From NCBI GenBank assembly GCA_964036665.1, contig OZ038531.1, forward strand, positions 2,666,001 to 2,730,000: a stretch of 64,000 nt of DNA, written 5' to 3'. Under the pieces are notes generated by a model. That model saw only the letters and a program-made list of their open reading frames with translations, had not been told where the DNA came from and ran no database searches. This document shows positions 1-12,250 of this stretch, one piece after another. The DNA is from Gordius sp. MW1 (taxonomy: Eukaryota > Nematomorpha > Gordioida > Gordea > Gordiidae). The stretch's first letter is position 1. Each line of letters begins with the position of its first letter. A program made the translations under genes and the position numbers.

Positions 1-228
1 TTGATATATCTTCACCACACTCCTTAGGGCCCCCTTGCCTTTAAATTAGTGTAGCCGTTGCTCATTTATCGGATAATTACCCCAGTCAATATTTTTTTAA
101 ATAATTTTGTAGTAAGTAACTCCTTACTCCCGGTATCCTTACCATGAGGTACTTGATCAAATTCGTTAGGTTTTCTATTTCATTTGCACCCTCACTTTAT
201 CCTACTTAAAGATTTCGACCATCTTATG

Positions 229-480
229 CTAAGCTCTGTATTCGGGAATGGGATCTTTGTCTTTTGCAACTTCAAAAATTCTTGGAAGCATCCTATCTGC
301 TTTTCCATCACCCCTTTTGGCCTGAATAAGATTTGAGTCTCCTAGGTTCTTTCTATTCTGAGGACCCCAACATCGTAACTTTTTTATCCTCCTATCCATT
401 TTGTACATTGCCTTTACCACTTTATTATCTCGGTACATGCAGCAATTGCCTCCTTATATACTTGATAAATAAATTTGAGT
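229..480 (-). other. possible LINE-derived coding remnant
   Basis: An open stretch of about 69 codons is rich in Lys, Arg and Asp and contains a phrase like RIFEVAKDKD. That loosely resembles the linker between endonuclease and reverse transcriptase in RTE-like LINEs (compare IYKIAKTKT in the better LINE copy near 4.2 kb). A second stretch at about 960-1090 on the same strand begins GKRELVNADIKE, loosely like the start of such an endonuclease. The miniature element at 493-922 lies between them. I see no complete domain, so this is probably a decayed LINE fragment; chance similarity cannot be excluded. Confidence 0.3.
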
Positions 481-492
481 CACCGTTTAGAT

Positions 493-922
493 TAGAGATC
501 TGCAACGGGCCGTTTTAATAAGATCTGCCCGCCCATACCCGTTTTGAAAACTTCAAGGCCCGTTCGAGCCCGCCCTAATTTTTCTAAACACATCAGGTCC
601 GTCCGTACCCCTTTAAAAAAACTTAAGGTCCGCCCAATCCCGTTCATATTTTTTTGAAAGAACTCCTCGCTCGGCCTTATTTGCGTTTGTAATTTTATGA
701 CCGTTTATATAATCTCAGACCCGTTCAATCCTTTTTATAAAATGTCAGGCCCGTTTAAACCCATTAGAAAAGTCTCAGACTTGCCGGAACCCGTCCTATT
801 AATTGTTGAACCCTTCCGGTCCAGGCCCGTTAAAACTTTATGATACGAAGCCCATCCGTACCCGCCCGCGAGCCGTGTTTTTAGGTTCGTTCGCGGGCCG
901 GGCATGCTCGTGCAGATCTCTA
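493..922. mobile_element. hAT-type MITE, TIR TAGAGATCTGCA
   Basis: The termini TAGAGATCTGCA and TGCAGATCTCTA are inverted repeats. The flanking 8-mers gtttagat (485-492) and gtctagat (923-930) match at 7 of 8 positions, the target-duplication size of hAT transposons. The interior is C-rich and repetitive (many copies of a CCCGTTC/GCCCG phrase) and has no coding capacity. It is a non-autonomous element. Confidence 0.8.
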
Positions 923-1571
923 GTCTAGATAGAGGTTTCTTTTTTATCCATTTCTTACCACCGCCACAGTTTTATATACAAAGCTTTACCTCCTTTGGTC
1001 TATCTTAAAATATATGTCGTCGTTTCCTTTATGTCCGCATTTACCAATTCTCGTTTACCTTTCGTAACTGATGGTATTAGTGGTATGACAATTGTTGTAT
1101 TATCTAAACTTTGACTCAATCATAAATGTCATTCTAACTCTTTGGCTCTAAATTGACTGAGTATTATGCCCTTTAAACATATTTTAATATAATTTAATTT
1201 TTATACTTTCGTTTTAAGAATATCGGTAAGACTCTATTTATAATTGATGGAGTTGAGGCAAGGCTTGTTTCTTAAAATTCTTATTTTGTATCTAATTTAT
1301 CATATTTAAGTTATTTGAATCCTAATATTAGAAATCGATTAATTTACCCATTCGTGTTACGATATATATATATATAAGAATATATAAATTGCATAGCAAT
1401 TAATAATATTCAGTTTATATAAAACCAACGAGTCCTTCAAAACATTTTGAAAAAATATTGGATTCAATATTCGAATAATAAACTGAACATTTGATTCGAA
1501 CGAAATTTAAAGATTCGACTCGAACATGTTTTAAGTTTTTTATAGGACAAAACATTTCAAAATATTTATAT

Positions 1572-2168
1572 TAGAGATGCACCGATACCACTATTTTGTG
1601 CCGATACCGATACCAGCCGATACTTAAGATTTTTTTGCCGATACCGATACCATGCCGATACTTATAATAAAATAAAATTTTATACTAAATGTCTAGTTTT
1701 TAAATGTTTCCTTAAATTTGAAGTGTTAAAGGAATGTTTGTCTTTGCCCCCACGACTTATTTTAGCTTTGCATAATTCACAGATTACAATTTTTTCATCT
1801 GCTGACACAACAAAATAACTCCATAGTGTATCTAAAGAATCCATCTAAGGCTTAATATATAATAATTTTTAAAATAAAATAATATTTACTTAAAAGCGCA
1901 GTCGGAACAGATGGTCAATGAGTTTATTATACTCCACATAAAAATATTTATAGCCAATCAAATGAAACAATTTTCAAAAAATTTGAAAAGTCCTCTATTT
2001 TTTAATCGTAGGAGATACTATAAGTATCATTTTTTGAGTTTCATATTAAAAAAGGTATCGGCTTGGTAATTGCCGATACTAGCAAAGTATCGGCCGATAC
2101 TTTTGGCAAGGTATCGGCGCCGATACCATGCCGATACCATGCCGATACTTGGTATCGGTGCATCTCTA
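1572..2168 (-). mobile_element. hAT element, TIR TAGAGATGCACCGATACC
   Basis: The inverted termini TAGAGATGCACCGATACC and GGTATCGGTGCATCTCTA are followed inward by tandem CCGATAC/GTATCGG repeats at both ends. A perfect 8-bp target duplication, atttatat, flanks it (1564-1571 and 2169-2176). The only coding relic inside is a BED zinc finger on the minus strand (1680-1844). The element is therefore an internally deleted hAT, about 600 bp long, that keeps only the N-terminal DNA-binding exon. Confidence 0.9.
1680..1844 (-). CDS. BED-type zinc finger, remnant of a hAT transposase
   Basis: This is a 54-codon open reading frame from an ATG at 1844 to a stop at 1680. It starts MDSLDTLWSYFVV, then carries ICELCKAKI (Cys-x2-Cys) and NLRKHLKTRH (His-x4-His), the spacing of a BED finger, with the usual aromatic residues before the first cysteine. 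BED fingers form the N-terminal DNA-binding module of hAT transposases. No RNase H-like catalytic domain follows; the element ends instead. Whether the short ORF is expressed is unknown. It may be a leftover exon, or a stand-alone TIR-binding peptide. Confidence 0.7.
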   Translation of the reverse strand: MDSLDTLWSYFVVSADEKIVICELCKAKISRGGKDKHSFNTSNLRKHLKTRHLV

Positions 2169-2689
2169 ATTTATATAGAAATATACTCAACAAAAATCAA
2201 ATACAAAAGCATTGGACGCTATTATTTATTATGTGCCAAATGATTACGAAGTTAAATAAAATGAGAGCGAAGAATATAATTAAATTGCGGTAAGATAAAA
2301 ACAGCTGTACTTTATGCGTCTCGTCTATTTTAAATAAATTGAAAGTTAAATGATATTTCGAACGATTCGAAATTTCTTGAAATTTACACATAAGGATGAG
2401 GTGATTCTAAATTTTGAATCGAATATTTCTTATAAGCGTACGTGAGATAGATACCTAAATAATAAGATTTTTAATATGACATAAAAAATGTAGCTAACAG
2501 ATGTCTGTTCTATCGAAATTAGATATAATCACGATAAAAATATTTTTCTAATATACGCATTGCAGCCCTAAAAGTGTTAATAGATTCGTTTTAAAAATGC
2601 GATGTACACTTCATGGATTTAGATAAGGAGAAGCCCGCAGCTGATGACCAACTTTTAATTTAACATTTTTTTCTTATAGCTGTTTGTCT

Positions 2690-4965
2690 CACTTAGTGGT
2701 CAGCTCCTTCAAGTAGTTTCTTCAGGTATTCCTGCACCTACACCAGCTTTTAGCTCGTACCTTTTCAAGTTCATAACTATTTTATGTTACCATGGACTTG
2801 CCTCTTTTTGATACGTTTTGTCAGATGACTTTCCTCCCGTCTCGTCAAATGGTCACGCCATCTGAATCTTCTTATAACCAACTTTCTCTCAATCGGAAAT
2901 ACATTTAGTTAATCCTTTCTTATATGGTCCTTCATGTTTATTCTCAAGATTCATCTTAACATTCGCATCTCCATTGTAGCCAAGCTTTGCTCTTTTTTTG
3001 CCTTAATTGACCATGTTTCCGCTCCATACAATACCGTGGGTACAATAATCGTGATATGATCGTTCTTTCAATTGGGGTGGTATATGAATTTTAGCCAGCC
3101 TGCGTTTATTCTTGCCTTAATTTGGCTTTCCACACCCCCATCATATTGTACCCTAGAACTAAGATATTTTTGAATTCCTTTCTATTGCTTAAACACTAGT
3201 TATCGATTTGCAGATGTGCTTCTTTGTATTCATTTCCCGACTCAATGCATACATATTCAGTTTTATCTCAGTTGACCCTAAGTCCATTACTATCAATTCA
3301 TCCACACTTTTACCTGCGCTGCTTATTCCAAATTTAAACCTGCGCACGGAACTATATCATTGGCAAAGAGGATTGCCCTGGGTAATTAAAATTTTAGGTC
3401 CTTAGTTATCGATTCTATCCTTGTTATGAAGAGCTATGGACTTCGTGCCGATTCTTGATGCACATCGACATATAGACTGAATACCTTTGATGTACCACTG
3501 GATATCATATCCTTTAATAACATTATGTAAGCGTCGGGTACACCATTGGAACTTAGGCTATCCCATATCAACTGCCTTGGAACTTTTTCAATAGTTTTCC
3601 AAGATTGATAAAACACATATGAAAATCCTTTTGTTTTTCCTTTAATAGTTCCATAAGTCGCTTGAGACCATGTACTGCATCTGGAGTTAACTTTCCAGAC
3701 ATGAACCCAAGTTGTCGTTCATCTATTGAGATTTCGAAGTCTAGCTTCATACCTTTTTTTACACCTTCATTACGTCACTTATTAACTTTATTAACCGATA
3801 GTTATTGCACTCTTGTACATCTCCCTCCATTTTATAGATTGGTAACATCTCTTTTCCTCCACTCATCAGGCATCATACCACTTGCAAGTATTTTGTTAAA
3901 TTTGCGAGTCAATCAATATACACTAAAGCCCTAGCATTTGAAACCCTCCGTAGGTATATTCAAGTTTCACCGCTCTACCCATGATCATCTTTTTAAGCAC
4001 CTGGTCAATCTTTTCTTCTGTCACTTGTAACTCTGGGTCATATTCATAGTTCTCGCTTTCCCAGTGGTGCGAAAACCATTTTTCACTTTTTAATAATTCT
4101 TCATAATGTTCTTCAACGATCTATGATTTAATGGTTCAGAATTAGAATGATGCCTTCCTTGCTATTTTTGGTTTTTTTACATTTGCCACATCCTTTGAGT
4201 TTCATGTCTTGGTCTTTGCGATTTTGTAGATCATTCTTTCCCCTTCTTTACTAGTAAACTTGGCGATCAAATTTTCGTAGACATCTGTTTTAGCCTTGGA
4301 TACCCAACGTTTTGCCTCATTTTTAGCTTGCACGTCTTCGTTCCACCCATGTCTCTTTAACTTTTTTTATACTTGGTTTGCCTTCTCCTAGAACACATCT
4401 CGCTACTGATCGTACTGTGTTAGCTATGTTATTCCACACATCATTGGCATTCTGCTAATCATCTATTTGCAGCCGTCTAATTATTTGATCATTATAAACA
4501 TTCTTCAAATTTGGCAGCCAGAACCATTTAATTTTCCCAATTAATCTCTTTGGCTTTTGTGTTTTCGCCTTGGAGATGACATAGTCCAACACAACAAGTC
4601 TGTGCTGGGCTGCAGTAGCTTCATCTGTTATAACCTTACAATCGCTTACATATTTTAATCTTTATTGATATTAAGAGGAAGTCGATCCTCGAAGACCAAT
4701 TTCCACTTTTGAACGTTATTAGGTGATTTACATTCTTTTTGAAGAAGGCCTTTGTGATAGCCAAACCAAATGCCGCAGCTATTTTTAATGTTTCTCCACC
4801 TTCATCGTTTCTCGACCCATATCCATTTAAGTACTTTTCATGTTTTGCCTACGTGACGGTTCATATCGGCTCCAATTATAACTATCTCGGCTTTGGGTAT
4901 CCAGCAGAGCGTATCGCCTATTCCCCAAAGATCCTTTTCTTTATCTGTGCATCCTATTCACCGAG
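2690..4965 (-). pseudogene. RTE-like LINE, reverse transcriptase and 3' part of endonuclease, decayed
   Basis: Read on the minus strand, 4965 to about 4700 keeps the APE-type endonuclease core (VIIGADMNRHVGK, then AFFKKN and RIDFLL-like blocks in different frames). About 4400-4150 holds a linker (KEGERMIYKIAK). About 3750-3430 holds reverse-transcriptase palm sequence (RQLGFMSGKLTPDAVHGLKR and KVPRQLIWDSLSSNGVP). About 2870-2790 resembles the C-terminal RWRDHL-RR region. Many stops and frame changes make it non-functional. The 5' part continues at 9154 beyond an inserted Gypsy element. The RTE/BovB-like assignment rests on these motifs. Confidence 0.75.
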
Positions 4966-5153
4966 TGTTGAGTCTTCAATTACAAAAACACGAAAACAGA
5001 CTGAACAACTCATAAAGATTTTGTATATATAGGGTAAGGTCGCGTGATGGTGGGGTGATACGCGTGATAGTAAGGTGATACGCGTGATGGTGGGGTGATA
5101 CGCGTGATGGTGATTAGAATTTGAATCTACCGCGCATGGTGCAGTCTATAACA
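4966..5153 (-). repeat. 3' LTR of the Gypsy fossil
   Basis: This 188-bp LTR abuts a purine-rich tract (AAGGGGTAGGAGA on the minus strand, 5154-5167) that acts as the polypurine tract in this family. It contains four copies of a 20-bp GTGATGGTGGGGTGATACGC-like unit. Confidence 0.9.
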
Positions 5154-8100
5154 TCTCCTACCCCTTAAGTTATTCCATATCTTTCTATAGGTTTTCGGAT
5201 TCGTGTAGATCGCCGGACCGTTATTTCGGGTGAGGGTATAGGTGAATGAGGGGAGTGCATAAGATGGGGTAGGGGTAAGAGCCGGGGTGTTGGCATATTA
5301 TCGCTAGCTTCATCATGTGGTAGATTAGGCTGTTGCGGAATGGTGGCGTCAAGTAAATCCCTGGGTTTATTTTGTTGCAGATCACCCGGTATTGTGTGCG
5401 AAATGTCAGCCCATCGATCTTCATTGTTTAGCGTGTCAGCGTTATCTAAAGATTTTCTAATATGATCACCATGTCTCTTCCATAATGCCCCATTATCCAT
5501 TTCTACCATGTGATACTGGGCTTAAGATTTTTACTATTTTTTCCGTTACCCATAATTTATCATTAGTTGTGGAAGTTCTAACCCATACTTTATCTCAAAT
5601 TATAAATTTCCGTTTGATGGGTGCCAACTCGTCTTTGTTAAGACCAGATACATGTGGTTTGAGTAAATTTAATGGACCGATTGGTATTTTGATTAATAGA
5701 TTGGCTGGAGTTAATCCAGTTGTTGGGTGAATGGTATTCCTATAAGAAAACAGAAAGTTATATAACTTATCGTTTTTAAAATTCTTAGTTTTGTTCAACT
5801 CCTTAAATGTTCGGACGAAACGTTCAGCTTCTCCGTTGGATCGAGGATGATACGGGCTGGAATATGCGTTACGAATATTATTTGTTTTACAGTATGTTTT
5901 AAACTCGGCGCTTGTGAATTGAGGCCCGCCCATTGTCTGTAGCCAGGGTGCTAGGTAGTCCGAACCTTGAGAAAATAGCTTCGAGAGCGTTAATAGTGCT
6001 TGACGTTGTTATTGTTGTCATAAGGATCACCTCGGGCCATTTACTGTAGGCGTCAATTACAATTAGATAATAATACCCATTAATTGGTCCACAAAAATCT
6101 GCATTTAACCTAGACCATAGTTTTCCAGTGTTTTCCCATTTTTGCGTTGCTAATTCGGTTGTACCCGTGAACCATTGTTGACAAACATAACCTTCAATAT
6201 CTTTATCAATACCCGGATACCAGAGATGTTGACGAGCCAAAATTTTTGAGCGACTCATGCCTTGGTGTCCTAAGTGGATTAGTTTCAAAAGTTTCAAAAT
6301 GGTTTGCCTTAATCCTTGAGGAATAATAACTCGGTATCCCCAAAATATGCAGCCTCTTAATGTGGTGAGTTTTCTCTGCCGTTGTTGGTAAATTACTAGG
6401 TCTGGAGTAACTTTCTTCGGCCAGCCATGGAGTACATAGTTATAGACTTGTCCCAGGATAGGATCTTTACGAGTATGACGCTCTATGTCGGCGGATGTAA
6501 TGGGGAAATGTTGGAATGGTTCTTTATAAATGGTGTGTATGTCATCTTCTTCTTCTTGTTCTAGCGTTTCTTCATATTGTATCGGAAGTCTGGATAACAT
6601 ATCAGCTTGTGTATTTTCCTTGCCAATTTTGTATTTTATGGTATATTGACAGGGTGTTGTTACAAGGTCCATTTCTGAAGTCTCGCTGAAACGCCTTGTG
6701 ATACATTTTTATTCGGGTTGAATATTGATATTAATGGTTTGTGATCTGTAAGTAATGTAAAATAGAGGCCATATAAATATTCCTTATATTTATTAAAAGC
6801 ATAAATGATGGCTAAAGCTTCTTTTTCAATCTGGCTATAATTTCTTTCAGCAGCGTTAAGGGTACGGGACGCAAAAGCAATAGGGTGCTGATAACCTTTA
6901 ATTTCGTGGGAAACTGCCCCGAGTCCCTCAGATGAAGCATCCGTCGAGAGTATTAACGGTAACTCAGGGTCAAAATGTTTCGGGGCCTTGATAGTGGCTT
7001 TTTTAATGTTATCGAATGCATTTGTACAGTCTATGGACCAATTCCAAGATACCGTTTTTTTAAGCAGTTTATAAAGAGGTTGTGCTAAAGAAGAGAAATT
7101 TTTTTATGAATTTCGCGTAGTATGTTGCCATGCCTAAAAAGGATTGTAATTCTTTTATTTTAGTTGGGGCTGGTGCTGCTAAAATTGCTTGAGTATTCTT
7201 GTCAGTGGTAAAAATTCAGTCTTTACTAATAATATGTCCTAAATATTCCACTTTTTTCCAAAAATTTACACTTTCCTAATTTTATTTTTAGGCTTGTTTT
7301 TTCCAATTCTTTAAAAACTTTTTCCAACTTTTGATTATGATCCTCTACTGTCTTACCAGGTAAACTACTATTCCCTTATTATTTCTAAATAATGAATCCA
7401 TAAATTTTTGAAAAATAGCTGGAGCCGAGGCTATGCCAAAAGGCAGCTTAGTATATTTAAAAAGGCCCCTATGTGTATTAATTGCTAATAGGTTTTGAGT
7501 ATTTGCGCTAACCGGTATTTGAAAGTTGGCGTCCTTAAGGTCCAAGACGAAGAAATATTTAAACCCGCCTAGTTGTGCAAATATATCTTGAATACGTGGC
7601 AAAAGATATTTTTCAATTTAAAGGTGCTTATTTAAATCACGGAAATCGCCGCAAATACGGACGTGGCCATTATTTTTAACTGTTACAATAGGTGCAGCGT
7701 GTTCAGCATATTTTATTGATTTTAAAACATTTTCTTTAACTAACCTATCTAATTCTTCGTCAATTTTAGGTTTTAACATATAAGGGATGGGTCTAGGACG
7801 GAAAAAACGTGGACATAACTCATCTTTTAATTTAAGCTTTGCTTCATAACCGATTACCCCTCCCAATTTATTTTCAAACAAAACCGTATATTTTTTAATA
7901 ATATTATTTGTTACAACATCATCGTCAGTATGATTAATCTCGTGCCGTTGGAAAGGTTTATTATGCTCCCAATCTCCAGCTAGCTGCCGTAATATATGGG
8001 GAAAAATTCTCAACCAATCTCTTCCCAAAATGTTTTGACCATTCCCATCAACGACGTAAAGCAAGAGTTGGTGGGTTGCGTCCTCTACTTGCACGATGAC

Positions 8101-8984
8101 TTTTGCCGATCCTTTTAGCGGTATAGTTGAACCATCGTAACCCTTTAGCACGGTACAACACGGTTTAGTTGTCAAATGGGCCCCATTGATAGAATTAATT
8201 AAGGTTACTGCTGAACCTGTGTCGATTTCAAAATTGAAGATATGGTCATTTACTTTTAACGGAACAAGTCTCTTAAATGGAAATAGTTTAATGTTGAAAC
8301 CTGTTTAAAACGGCATATCTTTCCGATATGGCCTTGGGTATGACACTTGTAACATGTTGCAAAACGAAATTTACAGTTGGATCGAAAGTGGTTACCCCCA
8401 CATGCGAAACATTTCATATTTGGTACTGGGTGTTTGTTTGTCACTGTATGAATGGGTTCTAAATGTTGCGTTAACATATGGCTTTGGAGCCTCGCCCGTT
8501 CCATTGATCTCGCAATATCTAACGCCCCTTGCCAGGTCAGGTTATCTATAATCAATAGTCGATCCACAATCTTATTATTTTGTAAACCAGCAACAAACCG
8601 ATCTCTTGGGTTCTCCTCGAGAGATGCACCAAAATTGCAAATGATAGAAATACCTTTCAGTTTTGCAGCATATGAATCAATATTTTTCCCCTCCAATTGT
8701 AGGCATTTGTGGAATTTATATCTGAGGACAATAGCACTCAGCGTGGGGGAGAAAAAACTTTTCAAGGTGGAAACTATTTCTTCGAATGTTTTTTGTAACG
8801 GATCTGATGGTGAGAGAAGATTAATCAGCAATTTGTAATTCTCCGACCCACATACCGTAAGGAAAAGAGATTTCTTATCGCCACCAACTACTAGATGGTA
8901 ATGGTTAAATTGCGAAATGTGCAGGTCAATATTATCAGAAGGAACATATGGGTGGAAGGTAAGCGAAGAAGTCGACCGCGCCAT

Positions 8985-9153
8985 TGATGAGTCTTCAATT
9001 ACAAAAACACGAAAATAGACTGAACAACTCATAAATATTTTGTATATATAGGGTAAGGTCGCGTGATGGTGGGGTGATACGCGTGATGGTGGGGTCATAC
9101 GCGTGATGGTGATTAAAATTTGAATACTACCGCGCATGGTGCAGTTTATTACA
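8985..9153 (-). repeat. 5' LTR of the Gypsy fossil
   Basis: This 169-bp LTR matches the 4966-5153 copy but has one fewer 20-bp internal repeat unit. Its inner edge directly touches the gag start codon at 8984. The only TGG available for a tRNA primer-binding site near the LTR is the TGG inside that ATGG. Confidence 0.88.
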
Positions 9154-9590
9154 CCGAGCATAACCGGACGCTATATTTATCATTTACAAAGTTTCAACAT
9201 CATAAGTTAGCCCCTTTTTCTGTGTACCTCAATAACTTTATCTGTCAGATGTGAGGCTAATATGATTGCCACGCCAATTTTATGCGTTTCAAAATTAGTG
9301 AAGTAAAGTTTATAGCCTTCACCTATCATCCTTGCTTTTGCTCATTTCCATCTTGTTTCTCTTACACATGCTATATTGACCCGTCGCTTGCTGAGGGTGT
9401 CATCACCTTCTTGGCATTTTGCAGTCATCGTTCCAAGAGCACACTCTTAATCTTGTCCTTAGCAAAATAGTTTCTTTGACTACATCCGTTTGCAGAAGAT
9501 GTAGTGACCCTTGTTCACGTTTCACATGATATGGGCTCCTATGCGCGTCGTTTACCAAGGAAGCCCTAGCGCTTTCATTATTCATAATTT
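9154..9590 (-). pseudogene. RTE-like LINE, N-terminal part of endonuclease
   Basis: The minus strand shows the beginning of an APE-like endonuclease: RLRVCSWN near 9460, then KRRVNIACVRETRWK near 9400-9360, a YKLYFTNFE-like block and INIASGYAR near 9180-9155. In this family such segments correspond to the LRVGTWNV, VDILCVQETKWKG and SAYAPQ blocks. The sequence stops at the Gypsy insertion and resumes at 4965, so the two parts were once contiguous. Several stops are present. Confidence 0.75.
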
Positions 9591-9599
9591 TTGTAGAGC

Positions 9600-9750
9600 A
9601 TTTGGATTAGGGGTGGATCGGCTATCCAGGCCTGATAGCCGTGTGGACGATGTGAGATATTTTTACTATTTTAAAGTGCCAAAAGCGGGATTGAACACGC
9701 GAGCTCCTGCTTCAAAGACTAAGCATATACTCAATATGCCACCACGCCCT
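9600..9750 (-). repeat. tRNA-derived SINE copy 1
   Basis: On the minus strand the head starts GGGCGTGGTGGCATATTG, has an A-box-like segment (9723-9740) and a B-box-like GTGTTCAATCCC (9688-9699). It then runs into a tail containing the near-palindrome CGGCTATCAGGCCTGGATAGCC. The layout fits a tRNA-derived SINE with a pol III promoter. The cloverleaf is degenerate, so it is not called as a tRNA gene. Confidence 0.6.
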
Positions 9751-9824
9751 TAATTCAACATTTACATAAGAAAAAATTCCCAATACCTGTTTTTCACAAT
9801 AAGGTGGTCCGCTTCTTTAGATAT

Positions 9825-9973
9825 TTGGGTGAGGGTGACGCTCGGCTATCCAGGCCTGACAGCCGTGTTTACGATGTGATTTATTTTACATTTGTTTAAA
9901 GAGAATGCCGAAAGCGAGATGAACCCGCGAGTTCTTGTTCAAAGACAAAGCCCATACCAACTATGCCCCCACC
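9825..9973 (-). repeat. tRNA-derived SINE copy 2
   Basis: Second copy of the family at 9600-9750 in the same orientation, with A-box-like TAGTTGGTATGGGC, B-box-like GGGTTCATCTCG (9915-9926) and the same GGCTATCCAGGCCTGA tail motif. Substitutions between the copies show these are old independent or tandem copies. Confidence 0.6.
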
Positions 9974-11154
9974 CCGAATGTCCAGTAAATTATTATTTTA
10001 TAGGTTTCCTCCCATATAATTGGGGCTCTTTAATTCATTTTGTATAAAACGGTGTCTTAATATATTTAAACACAATTAGTTGGCTTTTTTTTGTAAAGCA
10101 TCGTCGGTGGAAGATATTTTAGTTTTTAAAATTCGATTAAAGTTTTGTTGCAAAAATATATATAATTTATGTACTAATCTAATCTTAGTATTTGGGAAAA
10201 ATTTATGATAAAACGTACCTTTTTTTCGCGATAGCTGTATTTTTAAAACTTAAATTAAAAAATCTGATTTTAATTATATATAAATTTTACATTGGTTAAT
10301 ATTAATATTTATTGTATTTATGTTTTATAATTGTGAAATTCCTATATAACATTTTTATTGCACTAATTAAATTTATCATCATTTTATAAGGTTTTTCGGT
10401 GGAAACAAATTTTTATGCATAATAAAACCGATGTGCTAGGCAATATAATTCAATTCAATAATAATTTATAAAAAAAGCAAAATAATTAATTATTAAAATT
10501 GTAAATATTAATTCATTTGATGTATAAAAATTTCATGGATCTAGGGGAGGGTAGATGACCCTCTCTGCCCCTCCTATTTACGTTCGAGATTAAATAGGTT
10601 TAGCATTTTTTTATAAAACAATTCAAAGTCTAAAAATTTGACGCATCTGGAATAAATTCCACGATGATTTATCTTATTACTTGTTCTTTCGAAAAAAATA
10701 TTTTTTATAAAAATGAATACATAAATCGATAAATTGGACTTGCAAGCGTAATATTTGTTACAATCAGCAACTTTTCATGTTATCTCTCAAACTTTCCATG
10801 CCACCTATATAAAATTGAAATAGTTTTTTTTATCATTCTAAAGCATTTTCTTTATTATTTTTAGGATTTTGTTTAATTCAATGTCATAATTTATCGGTTT
10901 TTTTTGTATGATGACATTTATTTAAGGATTATATTAATCCGTTATCACACTCGACCCACTCTTCCTTGCTTACATTATAATCTGAACGAATTCTAACAAT
11001 ATAAAATGAGGAAGGGGCGTGTAACAATTGCTATTTTTTTCAAAAGGCACATTTTTGGCCCAAAATATTTAGATTTAATTATATATTTTATCTTATTTTT
11101 TACTAAAAGCCATATTTACTTAAATTACACTTTATGTATCTAATCATAAATACA

Positions 11155-11300
11155 TAGGCGTAACCAGAAAAAAATATCAATACAAAAGCCCTTAAAAATT
11201 AAAAAAGAAATATATGTTTTGCCCCCTCCCCCCCCCCCCCCTCCTAATTACACTTTTAAAATTTTGCCCCCTAATCCAAAACCCGGCTACGCTCATGCAT
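11155..11300. mobile_element. GGCGTAGCC-type miniature inverted element
   Basis: The copy runs from a taggcgtaaccag end through a run of about 15 C to GGCTACGCTCATG. It belongs to a family seen again near 12105, 21867, 36845, 61525 and 61918, whose better copies have termini TGGGCGTAGCCAGG and CCTGGCTACGCCCA. It is non-coding. Confidence 0.6.
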
Positions 11301-12104
11301 GGATAAAGTTATTTTTAAAATTAAATAATTTTAAATTATCTTAATAGAAATAATTCTACTAAGTTTGTATGAATTGCTTTAAATCATGGCGATGAGAAAT
11401 TGCATTTAAAAGAATAAGCAAAACATTTTTAAATTAACACTCGCTTGGCCCAACGAATAATAACCTTAACTAAATATAATGATTTTCATAATATCTATTC
11501 AGAGAATTAAAATATACAATTATGAAGCAAATTAAATAATGGTTGATTTTGGGACTTGGGAGTGATTATAGTTTCTAAGAGTTTTTATGTGTGGATTATA
11601 GAATTTTACAAAACAAATTTTTGTTTTAAATCCAATAATGTATACCTAACAAATTATTGTGTCCAGTATAATATTTTAAATTTTTAGTTATTTTAAAGTT
11701 TGTTTTGTTTTGATCTAATAATCAAAATTACTATTAAAGATCACCTCAATTTAATTATAAAATAATTAAAACCCTCAAAAAGTGGAAAATTTGATGAAAA
11801 TTTAATTCAAAAATTTAAGATATGAGTGGTAATGTTAAATGACAAAATAACTTATGAAACAATAAACAATTTTTCATAAATTTTAGTAGGGTTAATAACA
11901 ATTTTATCAACATTTTTCATTTTTTACTCACCTTATGCAGCAAACATTGTTTGAAATATGGCAAATTTTGTAATGTTCTCTAATCAGGTAAACAAAGAGT
12001 TATTATTATGTTTGATGAATTTTAACATAAAATTGATTGAACTAATGGACATTATATGTAAATTTAATCAGTACCATAAATAATATGGCATCAGTTGATG
12101 GGTG

Positions 12105-12250
12105 TTGCCAGCATTGGAATTTGGGGGGGGGGCAATATTAATTTAGGGAGGGGCAAAATGATTTTTTTTTAATTTTAGCCATAATTTAAATATATTTTGG
12201 ATATAGAGGGGGGTAAACACCCATGCCTGCCTTCCCCTGGCTATGCCTAT
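12105..12250. mobile_element. GGCGTAGCC-type miniature element, diverged
   Basis: The copy begins ggtgttgccagcattgg with a G run and ends ccctggctatgcctatg. It shares the interior aaaatgatttttttttaattttagcc phrase with copies near 36940 and 62000. It is old and diverged. Confidence 0.5.

Larger units (their letters stand above)
4966..9153 (-). mobile_element. Ty3/Gypsy LTR retrotransposon fossil inserted in a LINE
   Basis: Two LTRs (4966-5153 and 8985-9153) beginning TGTT and ending near AACA bracket a gag-pol region read on the minus strand. A 5-bp target duplication, ccgag, flanks it (4961-4965 and 9154-9158). Gag occupies about 8984-8260 and ends in two zinc knuckles. Next come an aspartic protease with a DTGSA motif (about 8230-8040), reverse transcriptase (about 7850-7340), RNase H (about 7080-6680) and integrase with HHCC and DDE regions (about 6450-5600). 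A basic tail ends near 5165. The LTRs look roughly 95 percent identical apart from a 20-bp repeat-unit difference, so insertion was fairly recent, but the coding region has several breaks. It is a fossil, not a working element. Confidence 0.92.
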
